NCBI GenBank assembly: GCA_965224095.1
Contig: OZ245039.1
Span: 3,224,001-3,288,000, forward strand
From: JBPEWY01 sp965224095
Lineage (GTDB): Bacteria; Bacteroidota; Bacteroidia; Flavobacteriales; Flavobacteriaceae
Length of the DNA: 64,000 nucleotides
Direction of reading: 5' to 3'
In this document: one piece after another, positions 1-7,164 of the stretch
Position numbering within the stretch: position 1 is the stretch's first letter
Layout: each line of letters starts with the position of its first letter
Program-made: the position numbers and the translations under genes
The notes under the pieces: model-generated
Told to the model about the DNA's origin: nothing
Seen by the model: the letters and a program-made list of their open reading frames with translations, nothing else
Databases searched by the model: none

Positions 1-203
1 AATTTATCGGATGTGAATAAACAAAGTAGATTCAAGGTAAGTAAGGCAAATGTAAATGTATTGAAGATTGTATTTTTCTTGAAAATAAGGAACACTACGA
101 TTAAAACTAGAGGGAAAATAAGGTTGTAATATTCAAATCCCAGTTTTAATAGGACTACAACTATTGTTAAGACAAATAAAAGTATTTTTAATTGGACACT
201 CAT
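1..203 (-). CDS. Membrane protein, N-terminal part (runs off window start)
   Basis: An open frame starts with ATG at 203 and reads leftwards to the window edge without a stop, giving 67 residues. It begins MSVQLKILLFVL and is almost entirely hydrophobic, with at least two likely membrane spans separated by a short KKN turn. The remainder lies outside the window, so no family can be assigned. Base composition is AT-rich, like the rest of the first 4.4 kb. Confidence 0.55.
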   Translation of the reverse strand, partial: MSVQLKILLFVLTIVVVLLKLGFEYYNLIFPLVLIVVFLIFKKNTIFNTFTFALLTLNLLCLFTSDK

Positions 204-634
204 TTTAAGAGAAAGCTAAATGTGGATTTGTCCTCAAATATAAAACAAAAATAACCCTCCTGATGTTATTATCAAAATGTTTACATCTTGGGTAATGTTT
301 CAAACAGGCATCTGGACATTTTTGTTTTGTTATAATATTTTTAAAAGGTAATGATTTGTTCAGTTTTGCTATTCACAATAATTTACTCATAGAAAGCATA
401 TGAGCCGTGCCACTGTATAATCGAAATATTTCGAAATCCTTCAAACTGCTAACGATAGCATGGTAATGGTTCAAATTAGTTGAAGCGAACTAAATAATGG
501 GTTAAATAGGGTAGTAGATTTACCTATTAGGAATTCTTTTAAGTCAATATTTCACCTATTATTTCACAGTTTTTTCATAACATATGACAACTCATTCAAC
601 TTTGTTGTAATCAACCAAATTCATATCTCTCAAA
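204..634. other. AT-rich intergenic stretch with a gene-tail remnant
   Basis: No convincing gene is seen here. It holds a short palindrome (GAAATATTTC near 424-433) and, at 453-479, a stretch closely matching the 3' end of the gene that ends at 1572. In that frame it reads GNGSN then stop, but an in-frame stop lies just upstream, so it looks like the leftover tail of a lost paralogue. Confidence 0.4.
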
Positions 635-1123
635 TTGGATTTAACAAGTATTTACTTTATATTGGTATTTCGCCAAATCTTGATTAACTATAGACTCAAA
701 CATAGTAGACATACACCAATTATATGGTCATCTCATTCCGTCGAGAGAGGCAGGAATGGTCATATATATCCTAGACTTGTAAATCTTCAAATTAATGGTT
801 TATTTGGGATAGAGGCAGGTATTACAGGTAGTATCACAGGGTTTTATGCAACAGAGCCAAATCCTGATTTAGATGTGTTTAAAGGGACTGAAATGGGACT
901 ACAAGCAGATGTAAGGGCTTTTGGACCTGCTTCTATAGCAGGGGCATTTAACAAAGGAGTTGAGTTTCAGTGGCCTTTTGACAGTCATGGTAATTGGAGA
1001 GGTTTTACAAAAACCACGTATGAAGCCATTACTTTGGGAGTTTCAGTAGGCGTAGTTCCTTTGCCAGTTAGTTTTTCAGGATATTTAGGAGTATCAGATT
1101 ATTTATATAGGTCAGACAAATGA
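635..1123 (+). CDS. Unknown protein, possibly the C-terminal end of a larger secreted or toxin-type protein
   Basis: A 162-residue frame. Its first 45 or so residues look like chance translation; the credible part starts near LQINGLFGIEAG and is rich in glycine, alanine and aromatics (GVSVGVVPLPVSFSGYLGVS). That composition resembles the ends of large secreted or polymorphic-toxin proteins, so this may be a detached C-terminal piece. Its stop overlaps the start of the next gene by 4 bp (ATGA), suggesting translational coupling as in toxin-immunity pairs. No catalytic motif is recognised. The toxin idea is inference from arrangement only. Confidence 0.4.
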   Translation: MDLTSIYFILVFRQILINYRLKHSRHTPIIWSSHSVERGRNGHIYPRLVNLQINGLFGIEAGITGSITGFYATEPNPDLDVFKGTEMGLQADVRAFGPASIAGAFNKGVEFQWPFDSHGNWRGFTKTTYEAITLGVSVGVVPLPVSFSGYLGVSDYLYRSDK

Positions 1124-1572
1124 GAAAAGAGTATATAATATTAGGAATGGCAGTTGTACTAATAATGGTGTATCTATATTTTCCTAAGAATTTTAGTTCT
1201 CCCGAGGAGTTTTTTCAACATAGAGAGTTAGCCCCAATTTATTTGGAGTTCAAGAAAGGGGGCAATTTAAAATATCATTCTGGGGTACCAAATGATACGC
1301 TTTCAATTACCAACGAAAACGAAATCAAAGATTTTTATAAAATGTTTGAGTCTTTAGATTTTGATATAGATGCACCTCATAGAGGAGATAGAGACTATAG
1401 TGTTTATATCAATACAGGAGATTATAGGCCATCTAAGCATCTAATCAAAATGAGTCGCATAGACGGGGATTACGTTTTTTTCTTCAAGGAGGGTTTATAT
1501 AGAAAGGAAGCTCTAGCTCAAAAAATTAATGAGCTATTAGAAATACGATCAGATGGTAATGGTTCGGATTAA
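1120..1572 (+). CDS. Small membrane-anchored protein of unknown function
   Basis: 150 residues. Residues 4-20 (EYIILGMAVVLIMVYLY) form one membrane anchor; the rest is a soluble, charged domain. The start overlaps the previous stop by 4 bp. The C-terminal tail is DGNGSD. Codons for residues 42-67 are partly duplicated, with a frameshift, at 1716-1794, and versions of the tail recur at 462-479, 1582-1599 and 2211-2225. This points to a locus where related small genes have recombined. An immunity role for the upstream protein is possible but not shown. Confidence 0.5.
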   Translation: MRKEYIILGMAVVLIMVYLYFPKNFSSPEEFFQHRELAPIYLEFKKGGNLKYHSGVPNDTLSITNENEIKDFYKMFESLDFDIDAPHRGDRDYSVYINTGDYRPSKHLIKMSRIDGDYVFFFKEGLYRKEALAQKINELLEIRSDGNGSD

Positions 1573-1581
1573 TGGATGGGG

Positions 1582-1599
1582 TGTAATGGTTCAAATTAG
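1582..1599 (+). repeat. Third copy of the GNGSN-stop gene tail
   Basis: A 21-bp stretch (1583-1603) is identical to 463-483; read in the matching frame it encodes CNGSN then stop. With the copy upstream of the 635-1572 gene pair, it forms direct repeats about 1.1 kb apart that bracket the pair. Confidence 0.55.
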
Positions 1600-1715
1600 T
1601 TGATGGCTAAAACTTTTAAATCAAAAAAGAAGTGGTCAAAGAAATAGGGATATAAAGGCGGAGCACAACTTGAATTATCGATATTGGGAATTTTAAAAGG
1701 TAAAAAAAGGAAATT

Positions 1716-1834
1716 TTGGAGTTCAAGAAAGGGGCAATTTAAAATATCATTCTGGCATACCTAATTATACACTCTCAGTCACTAATGGAAATGGTTCTCG
1801 ATTCCAAAGTAGACCACAACCAAATAATAATTAG
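1716..1834 (+). pseudogene. Frameshifted partial copy of the 1120-1572 gene
   Basis: Bases 1716-1794 match 1243-1321 inside the preceding gene, but a run of five G has become four, shifting the frame. After the shift the reading continues as GNLKYHSGIPNYTLSVTN and then NGNGS, ending at a TAG at 1832-1834. No start or complete frame exists, so this is a remnant of a tandem paralogue. Confidence 0.65.
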
Positions 1835-2225
1835 AGATATGAGTTTAACTCAAATAGATTTAAGACCTGCCTATAAACATAAATATCAAGCACAATTTAG
1901 TCCTGAAGCTTGGTGTGTTCCTGAATTATATTGGTCATTCCTTAAAGATTATGATATAAAAAAAGGTAAAAGGATAAACATTATTGTTTCTGACAATTGG
2001 GGGGATAAAGTGTTCAATTTTGGTACCGTAGTTGGGTTTAAAGAAATAAATATGCCTTTTAATTTTGAAAAGTATTTTTCATTAAATGAGATGGGAAAAA
2101 GGGATTTAAACAAAGTTTTTATTATAACCCATGGCAGTAAATATTCCTTGTATAGAAAATATGAGCCCTATTTAAATGCAATGGCAAATTCGTTTAGGAT
2201 ATATAATCGTGGTGATTCGAATTAA
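1785..2225 (+). CDS. Small soluble protein of unknown function
   Basis: 146 residues if started at 1785, but that start lies inside the frameshifted remnant, in another frame. The internal ATG at 1839 (MSLTQIDLRP, 128 residues) is a more credible start. The protein is soluble, rich in aromatic and charged residues, with no motif I recognise. It ends RGDSN, echoing the GNGSN/GNGSD tails nearby. Size, AT-rich codons and place among broken small genes fit an accessory or immunity-type gene; that role is not demonstrated. Confidence 0.45.
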   Translation: MEMVLDSKVDHNQIIIRDMSLTQIDLRPAYKHKYQAQFSPEAWCVPELYWSFLKDYDIKKGKRINIIVSDNWGDKVFNFGTVVGFKEINMPFNFEKYFSLNEMGKRDLNKVFIITHGSKYSLYRKYEPYLNAMANSFRIYNRGDSN

Positions 2226-2286
2226 CAAAGTAGATAAGTTTAGGGAACGATTTCTTTTTTTTAGCTAAGGCATCAAATACAAATAA

Positions 2287-2658
2287 AAAATAGAGGGTAA
2301 AAAAAATCTTCCATTTCACCCTAATTTAACAATCACATACGAATTACCTGTTAATAAAAATGAATTAGAAGCTTATTTAAATAAGAGTAATGAAATTTTA
2401 AAAATGAACTTTGAAAATTACAGAGTTATTAAAGAAAGATAGTATGTTTTTGAAGGAGTTAGTTATTTTGAGAAAATTTATACAGGTAATTCACAAGGCA
2501 TAACTGTTGGAGGCATTTCTACTTGGATTTTTGATGATAGAAGAACATATATAATTACTGGACTTGCACTGAATACTAAAGAAAACTCTTTTCTTATGTA
2601 TGAAGGATTATTTAAGGATATTATCAATAGCGTGAAAATTAATTATGCTGTTTTTTAA
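2287..2658 (+). pseudogene. Gene fragment broken by an in-frame TAG
   Basis: Reading the frame that contains 2287, a continuous protein-like sequence runs to a TAA at 2656-2658, interrupted only by TAG at 2440-2442. The part before the stop includes NLTITYELPVNKNELEAYL; the part after includes GVSYFEKIYTGNSQGITVGG and WIFDDRRTYIITG. No start codon is found at the left end because a TAA precedes it, so the 5' end is also lost. The two halves look like one small domain. Alternatives are a sequencing error at 2440 or a recent nonsense mutation. Confidence 0.6.
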
Positions 2659-2839
2659 TTAATTTCTTTCCTTTAGTAACCCATAGTATTGGACCTATTA
2701 TACCTATCATAGAAATGAGAATCCAAGTTGTTTTTGAGCCATCAAATTCTTTAGTAAGAATAAAATAAATTGCCCTAATGGTCGTGATTATAGACCAAAA
2801 ACACACAATTATAATTAGTATAACAAAAATAGGTTTCAT
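2639..2839 (-). CDS. Small membrane protein with PLDc_N-like domain
   Basis: 66 residues with two hydrophobic segments: MKPIFVILIIIVCFWSI at the start, and a second with the pattern WILISMIGIIGPILWVTKGKK. The second matches the shape of the phospholipase D nuclease N-terminal (PLDc_N) family of short membrane proteins, which have a conserved tryptophan followed by GPILY/W and a basic end. Function in that family is poorly known. The 3' end overlaps the end of the broken gene on the other strand. Confidence 0.55.
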   Translation of the reverse strand: MKPIFVILIIIVCFWSIITTIRAIYFILTKEFDGSKTTWILISMIGIIGPILWVTKGKKLIKKQHN

Positions 2840-3230
2840 AAATTTTAGAAATAAGCTTCTTTAGTTTTAAAATCACGAATAAGCACATCTAACAGGATAT
2901 AAATGTGCTTTTTGTTATTGTCAGATAATTTAGAAATAGTGTTCAAATATACAAACAATATTTAAAGGCTTGTCGTTGTTTAATATCCATCGCGAACTCT
3001 TGTTAGCATGTATAAAATAAAGGGAAATTATTACGTTGTGTTTTAAACGGACTCTCGGATTTCAAAGTGTACTTATCATTCTCTACAGCATTAAACCTTT
3101 ATTCTTTTTGTGATATTTTTTCTTGTCATCCTTTGATCTAGCATCTTTAATATGATATGATTTACTGATAATTATTTCAATATCTTCCTTCAAAAAGTTT
3201 GAACTATGTACTTTTGAGGTCACTACAAGC
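2840..3230. other. Gene-poor stretch with a possible 3' gene remnant on the minus strand
   Basis: No complete gene is supported. On the minus strand 3083-3230 reads as a lysine-rich tail (FLKEDIEIIISKSYHIKDA, then KDDKKKYHKKNKGLML and stop) that looks like the end of a real protein, but upstream it runs into the repeat block at 3231-3487, so it is probably a remnant. A short inverted repeat, AAGCACAT (2881-2888) with ATGTGCTT (2903-2910) followed by T's, could be a weak terminator on the plus strand. Confidence 0.35.
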
Positions 3231-3311
3231 ACAAACCCTGCAATGAAGGTTGCAGGGTTTGTTATTTTGCAAAATGGCGAAAACTTGTTTTCGCACATGG
3301 AGCAAAATAAC
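3231..3311. repeat. Hairpin cluster: 12-bp inverted repeat plus a nested double hairpin
   Basis: ACAAACCCTGCA (3231-3242) is followed after 8 bases by its exact reverse complement (3251-3262). Next, GTTATTTTGC (3261-3270) pairs exactly with GCAAAATAAC (3302-3311), and inside it GCGAAAAC (3277-3284) pairs exactly with GTTTTCGC (3287-3294). The dense dyad symmetry suggests a repetitive extragenic or mobile-element-end structure rather than a gene. Confidence 0.7.
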
Positions 3312-3487
3312 AAAACACATTGCGAGAGCCATGCAGGGTTGTATTTGCACAGGGGAGTGCAAAGAGGATCATCGGAGATAATCCGGGTTTTCGCACATGG
3401 AGCAAAATAACAAAACACATTGCGGGAGCAATGCAGGGTTGTATTTGCACAGGGGAATGCAAAGAGGATCATCGGAGATAATCCGGG
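3288..3487. repeat. 100-bp tandem direct repeat, two copies
   Basis: Unit 1 is 3288-3387 and unit 2 is 3388-3487, each 100 bp and differing at three positions (in the GCGAGAGCC/GCGGGAGCA stretch and in GGGGAGTGC/GGGGAATGC). Both begin TTTTCGCACATGG and end ATCGGAGATAATCCGGG. The open frames crossing this block on the minus strand simply translate the repeat twice and are not genes. Confidence 0.85.
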
Positions 3488-3834
3488 CTAAGTATTAAGA
3501 ACAAAACAAATTGCCCTAATAATGGGACCTAATAACCGATTACAACTTCTTTTTTAAGCCGGGCTGTAGGTAATATCTCCGAGAAATCTTATAATGATTT
3601 CTATTTTGAATCAGGACTTCATTTATTATAATAACGGTACTCAAACTAAAGAGGAATCACCCAAAAGATACGGAAACAATTGTTCGATTTAAGAATCCTG
3701 TGTATATTGAATGCGCAAAGTTTACCAATAAACCTCATATCTTTTACCTCCTCCAAACCCTTTATAAATATATTTAGAATATAAACGTAATGTGTTTATG
3801 TACCAGTTGTATGGTATGATGTAAATAGAAAATT
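3488..3834. promoter_or_regulatory. Upstream region of the SLATT-like gene, including long repeat copy A
   Basis: From about 3661 to 3811 this stretch matches 17196-17353 upstream of another small membrane-protein gene. The shared part includes a 26-bp identical core (3688-3713), a CCTCCTCCAAAC block and the dyad ATAAAC-N7-GTTTAT (3781-3799). Both copies sit immediately before a gene in the same orientation, so they probably carry promoter or operator functions. 3488-3660 shows nothing recognisable. Confidence 0.6.
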
Positions 3835-4293
3835 ATGGACAGTCAAATTGAATTTATAGAAAAAGTTCTAAAAGAAAATAAAAACAAATATTCGAGCCAA
3901 CGCAGATATATGTTCAAATTGGTTAAGTTGTATAAATATCCGCTTGTTATTCTATCGGCAATATCAACAATAGTATTAGGATTACAACTAGGAGAAAATA
4001 TTGAACTAATCCAGTGGCAGAAAAATATAGCCCTTGTAATAACCGCTGGAATTACACTTCTTACAACTTTAATGACGTTTTGGAATATTGAAGAGTATTG
4101 GTTGCAGAATAAAGTTATAGAACAGCAAATAGAAATACTTCAACAAAAATTTCAGTATGAGAAATCTAAAGGCTTGAATCAAGAGATGCTGGAAAGTATA
4201 TTTACCGAACTTCAAAGTATTCTTGGACAAAACAGCACCTATTGGAAAAATGCTTTAAATGATATGGCTGAAGAAAATAGAGAAGGAAATTAA
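3835..4293 (+). CDS. Two-TM protein resembling SLATT/DUF4231 effectors
   Basis: 152 residues: an N-terminal charged helix (about 1-32), two membrane segments (about 36-55, YPLVILSAISTIVLGLQL, and 66-84, IALVITAGITLLTTLMTFW), then a long helical tail with glutamine and lysine (NKVIEQQIEILQQKFQYEK). Helix, two TM segments and tail are the layout of SLATT-type proteins, proposed pore-forming effectors in nucleotide-signal immune systems. No cyclase or SLOG partner is adjacent. It stands alone behind repeat copy A. The assignment rests on architecture only; it could be another DUF4231-like protein. Confidence 0.6.
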   Translation: MDSQIEFIEKVLKENKNKYSSQRRYMFKLVKLYKYPLVILSAISTIVLGLQLGENIELIQWQKNIALVITAGITLLTTLMTFWNIEEYWLQNKVIEQQIEILQQKFQYEKSKGLNQEMLESIFTELQSILGQNSTYWKNALNDMAEENREGN

Positions 4294-4490
4294 TTAGTAA
4301 TTAAATATGCTGTTCAACAAAGAACTGTGTAAAAAAGGCAGTCTATGTTAGCTAAATGTTGAAGTATAATTCAACACAATTAATTTATTAAAGCAACAAG
4401 ATAACCGGACTGTATTCAAAAACATTCCAAAAATTCAAGGGGTTCCGGCGCGGTTAGTTCGTATAAGATAGTGGCAGGATGGTTTTTCCA

Positions 4491-6071
4491 TTAGATTAAA
4501 TCTCCACACAACTTTATCTTTAATTTTACTGCTCCGGGAAGATAAGCTAATGGTATAGATTCCCTGGTTAATGTTTTAATACTATTTTCTACGGCCCCAT
4601 TAGCCAGCAGTTTATTTTTTATCTTCTGGAGAAGTTGCTCTAAAGCTTTATTCTCATCTTGTTGCATGGTGTTGATTACCATTTCTTCCTCACAAGCTAT
4701 TTGGGCAATACATGCACCAAATGCATTGGCCACTTCCAGGTGTTCAGGAAAGACTACTTTTGAGGCACCATCAATTTTTTTTGGCAACAGGAATGCTCCT
4801 CCTCCGCAGGCGACTACCGGAATTTCTTTTGAATCTGTTTTTAATTTGTCAATCAACTTTTCTATGCTAAGCTGAATTTGTTGTTTTACAGCCGAAAGCG
4901 TTTTTGAAAATGTTTCTCCCGTAATTTTTGCTATTGTTTTTTGCAGATTTGATGCTTCATCAGCCCCTTCTATTACCAATTCTTTAGTCGCTAAAAAAAA
5001 GTCTGAGAGTGTTAATGTATCTCCTCCAAAAGCAATAGCTTTTTCCTTTAGCCGGTATCCAACAGAATCGGGACCTAACCGGCACCTGCCATTTTCGAAT
5101 CGAACAATGGTTCCTCCTCCTATACCAACCGCAATTACATCTGGCATTCTAAAATTGGTAAGTACCCCACCTATTTGAGCTGCCTGAGTACTTTCCCTGG
5201 GAAAAAAGTTGACCAAAACCCCGGTATCAGAAGTAGTTCCGCCAACATCAATTACGATTCCATTTTCTATTTTTGACAGTGCTCCTGCCCCTCGAATACT
5301 GTTTGTAGGGCCTGAAGAAATAGTAAGGACCGGATAATCCTGCACTTGCTCTAACGACATCAGGGTTCCATCGTTTTGTCCAATGAACATTTGAGACGAA
5401 AGCCCCAATCCATATACCGTATTTTTAAAGGCATTTACCATTTTTGAAGCTACTTTTTGTAATGCGGCATTTAAAATGGCTGCATTTTCCCGTTCCAGTA
5501 AACCCAACCCTCCGAGTTGATGGGAACAACTTGTTCTTAAATCACTGCCCAAAATTTCCTTAGCCCAGGCAGCTACCTGCAATTCCTGATCGGGTAAGGT
5601 TTTGGAGAAAATACCGGTTATTGCCAGTGATTCCACCTGCCCCTTCATGGCTCGAAGGTGTTTTTGTACTTCTTCCTTATTTAACGGGTTGATTAATCGA
5701 CCGTCAAATTCATAACCCCCGTGTACCATATAAATATGTTCTCCAAGAAGTGCTTTTAAATCTTCCGGAAAATCTGCCATAATGGGTATGGAACTACTCG
5801 CCGGAAGGCCAATTCTAATAGCACCTATTTTGTTCAATCCTTTACGTTCCACCAACGCATTCGTGCAATGTGTTGTTCCCAACATGATATATTTGATGTC
5901 AGCTTTAGGAACATTAACCTCAGAAATAACATTTTCGATGGCATTTTTGATACCGGTGCTCACATCTAAGGTGGTGGTTTGTTTGGTTTTGGCTAAGATT
6001 TCATTGGTGTGCGATACCAATACGGCATCTGTATTGGTGCCCCCTACATCGACCCCTATTTTGTAATACAT
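4491..6071 (-). CDS. Hydantoinase/oxoprolinase A-type protein (short form)
   Basis: 526 residues. The N-terminal actin-like ATPase fold opens with IGVDVGGTNTDAVLV; a second phosphate motif IVIDVGGTTSDTGVL lies near 270-285 and a glycine-rich VACGGGAFLLP near 425. It is shorter than the 687-residue HyuA at the other end of the operon because it lacks the C-terminal domain, as is usual for HyuA proteins paired with DUF917 proteins. It is the last gene of the operon, 4 bp after the DUF917 gene. The expected role is ATP-dependent opening of a cyclic amide such as a hydantoin; the substrate is unknown. Confidence 0.85.
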   Translation of the reverse strand: MYYKIGVDVGGTNTDAVLVSHTNEILAKTKQTTTLDVSTGIKNAIENVISEVNVPKADIKYIMLGTTHCTNALVERKGLNKIGAIRIGLPASSSIPIMADFPEDLKALLGEHIYMVHGGYEFDGRLINPLNKEEVQKHLRAMKGQVESLAITGIFSKTLPDQELQVAAWAKEILGSDLRTSCSHQLGGLGLLERENAAILNAALQKVASKMVNAFKNTVYGLGLSSQMFIGQNDGTLMSLEQVQDYPVLTISSGPTNSIRGAGALSKIENGIVIDVGGTTSDTGVLVNFFPRESTQAAQIGGVLTNFRMPDVIAVGIGGGTIVRFENGRCRLGPDSVGYRLKEKAIAFGGDTLTLSDFFLATKELVIEGADEASNLQKTIAKITGETFSKTLSAVKQQIQLSIEKLIDKLKTDSKEIPVVACGGGAFLLPKKIDGASKVVFPEHLEVANAFGACIAQIACEEEMVINTMQQDENKALEQLLQKIKNKLLANGAVENSIKTLTRESIPLAYLPGAVKLKIKLCGDLI

Positions 6072-6075
6072 ATAT

Positions 6076-7164
6076 TTAATTTTTGTTCAATTCCTCGATG
6101 GGAATAAATTTTTCTTCGTAACCAAATTTTTGAGGCCCGCCCAAAGCAATACCTTCGGGTGTTCGCCATTGCTCATCTGCTTTCATACCCAAAACAACTA
6201 CCCGAGTACCGTATTGAACAGATTCTGCTGTAATTGGCTGGGCATTTTCTGCATCGATGAGTACAATTAAATCTGGTGTAATGGCTACAGGCCGGCCATT
6301 TTTTTTCGCCATTAAAAACTCATTTTGAAAATCCAGTTGCATATGTGCCCCTTGATTTTCCTCCAAGCCCATGATCTCACAAACACCCTTGTTCCATCTA
6401 CCCTCCGTTTTGATGGTTACCTTGCTGATTTTTCCCGTAAAGAGCTTAATGGCGGCTGCTTCTTTGATCAAAGAATCCAGCGGACTTAGATTTTTATCTT
6501 TTATGTTCAGGATTGATTCACCTAGCTTTTGAGCATAAGAAATAATACCGTGCACTGAGGCTTTTTTTACCTGTTCTCCGGTCATGGGATAGCACCCAAT
6601 GGCACAACTGCCACCCATTTGAATAGTTGTAGCACCCACCAGGGTTTCTCCCCAAACGTTATCAATAGTGTGGTAGATATTTCTGTTTCCTTTTTCATCG
6701 GCTTGTGCAATCGGTGAAACGGGAATGTCATGTAAAGTGAACGTTACCATCTCCAAACGAGGAAATGCCCTTCCCATACCATCAGCATCAACAATGGGGA
6801 TATTTTTTTCAGCAGCCACCGCAAACGGGATAACTCCATTGAGCCCCCCGGCTTCGGCGGGCATAACCGCATCTATTTTTCTTCCCAAATACTCCTCCAT
6901 CATTTCAAAAGCCTTGATAAATTCATTTCCTGAAAAAAGTTTTTCAACCAGAATCATAGGTGCACCAAAGGCCGCTATGGGTACCACCAGTGCATCTTCT
7001 TTAAGCTCATCAGGGGAAATAAGATTTACGTTGCCGTAGGTACTCATTGCCTGTTTCACAAGTAGTTTCCCAATGTATGGGTCACCACCGCCACCTGTTC
7101 CCAGCACCGTAGACCCCATGGCTATATATTCAATGTCGTTTGAATCAATTTTTCGCATACTCAA
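6076..7164 (-). CDS. DUF917 family protein (S-methyl-thiohydantoin desulfurase type)
   Basis: 362 residues, full length for the family. It starts MSMRKIDSNDIEYIAMGSTVLGTGGGGDPYIG, the glycine-rich N-terminal signature of DUF917, and contains DAVMPAEAGGLNG (about 98-110) and GGSCAIGCYPMTG (about 183-195). The Pfam family was renamed after S-methyl thiohydantoin desulfurase, but most members have no tested activity. Its start overlaps the permease stop by 4 bp and the short HyuA follows, a pairing typical of the family. It probably acts on the same ring substrate; which chemistry it performs here is open. Confidence 0.8.
   Translation of the reverse strand: MSMRKIDSNDIEYIAMGSTVLGTGGGGDPYIGKLLVKQAMSTYGNVNLISPDELKEDALVVPIAAFGAPMILVEKLFSGNEFIKAFEMMEEYLGRKIDAVMPAEAGGLNGVIPFAVAAEKNIPIVDADGMGRAFPRLEMVTFTLHDIPVSPIAQADEKGNRNIYHTIDNVWGETLVGATTIQMGGSCAIGCYPMTGEQVKKASVHGIISYAQKLGESILNIKDKNLSPLDSLIKEAAAIKLFTGKISKVTIKTEGRWNKGVCEIMGLEENQGAHMQLDFQNEFLMAKKNGRPVAITPDLIVLIDAENAQPITAESVQYGTRVVVLGMKADEQWRTPEGIALGGPQKFGYEEKFIPIEELNKN

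Noticed and set aside
3083..3472. 129-aa and overlapping 66-aa minus-strand open frames
   Set aside because: They translate the 100-bp tandem repeat twice (repeated LFALPCANTTLHGSRNVFCYF-like text) and have no protein-like composition; only the last 50 residues of the longer one look like a gene tail.
3288..3487. Possible CRISPR array
   Set aside because: Only two adjacent 100-bp copies with no spacers between them and no cas genes.
4357..4376. TGTTGAA-N6-TTCAACA inverted repeat as terminator of the SLATT-like gene
   Set aside because: AT-rich 7-bp stem with no T run; too weak to call.
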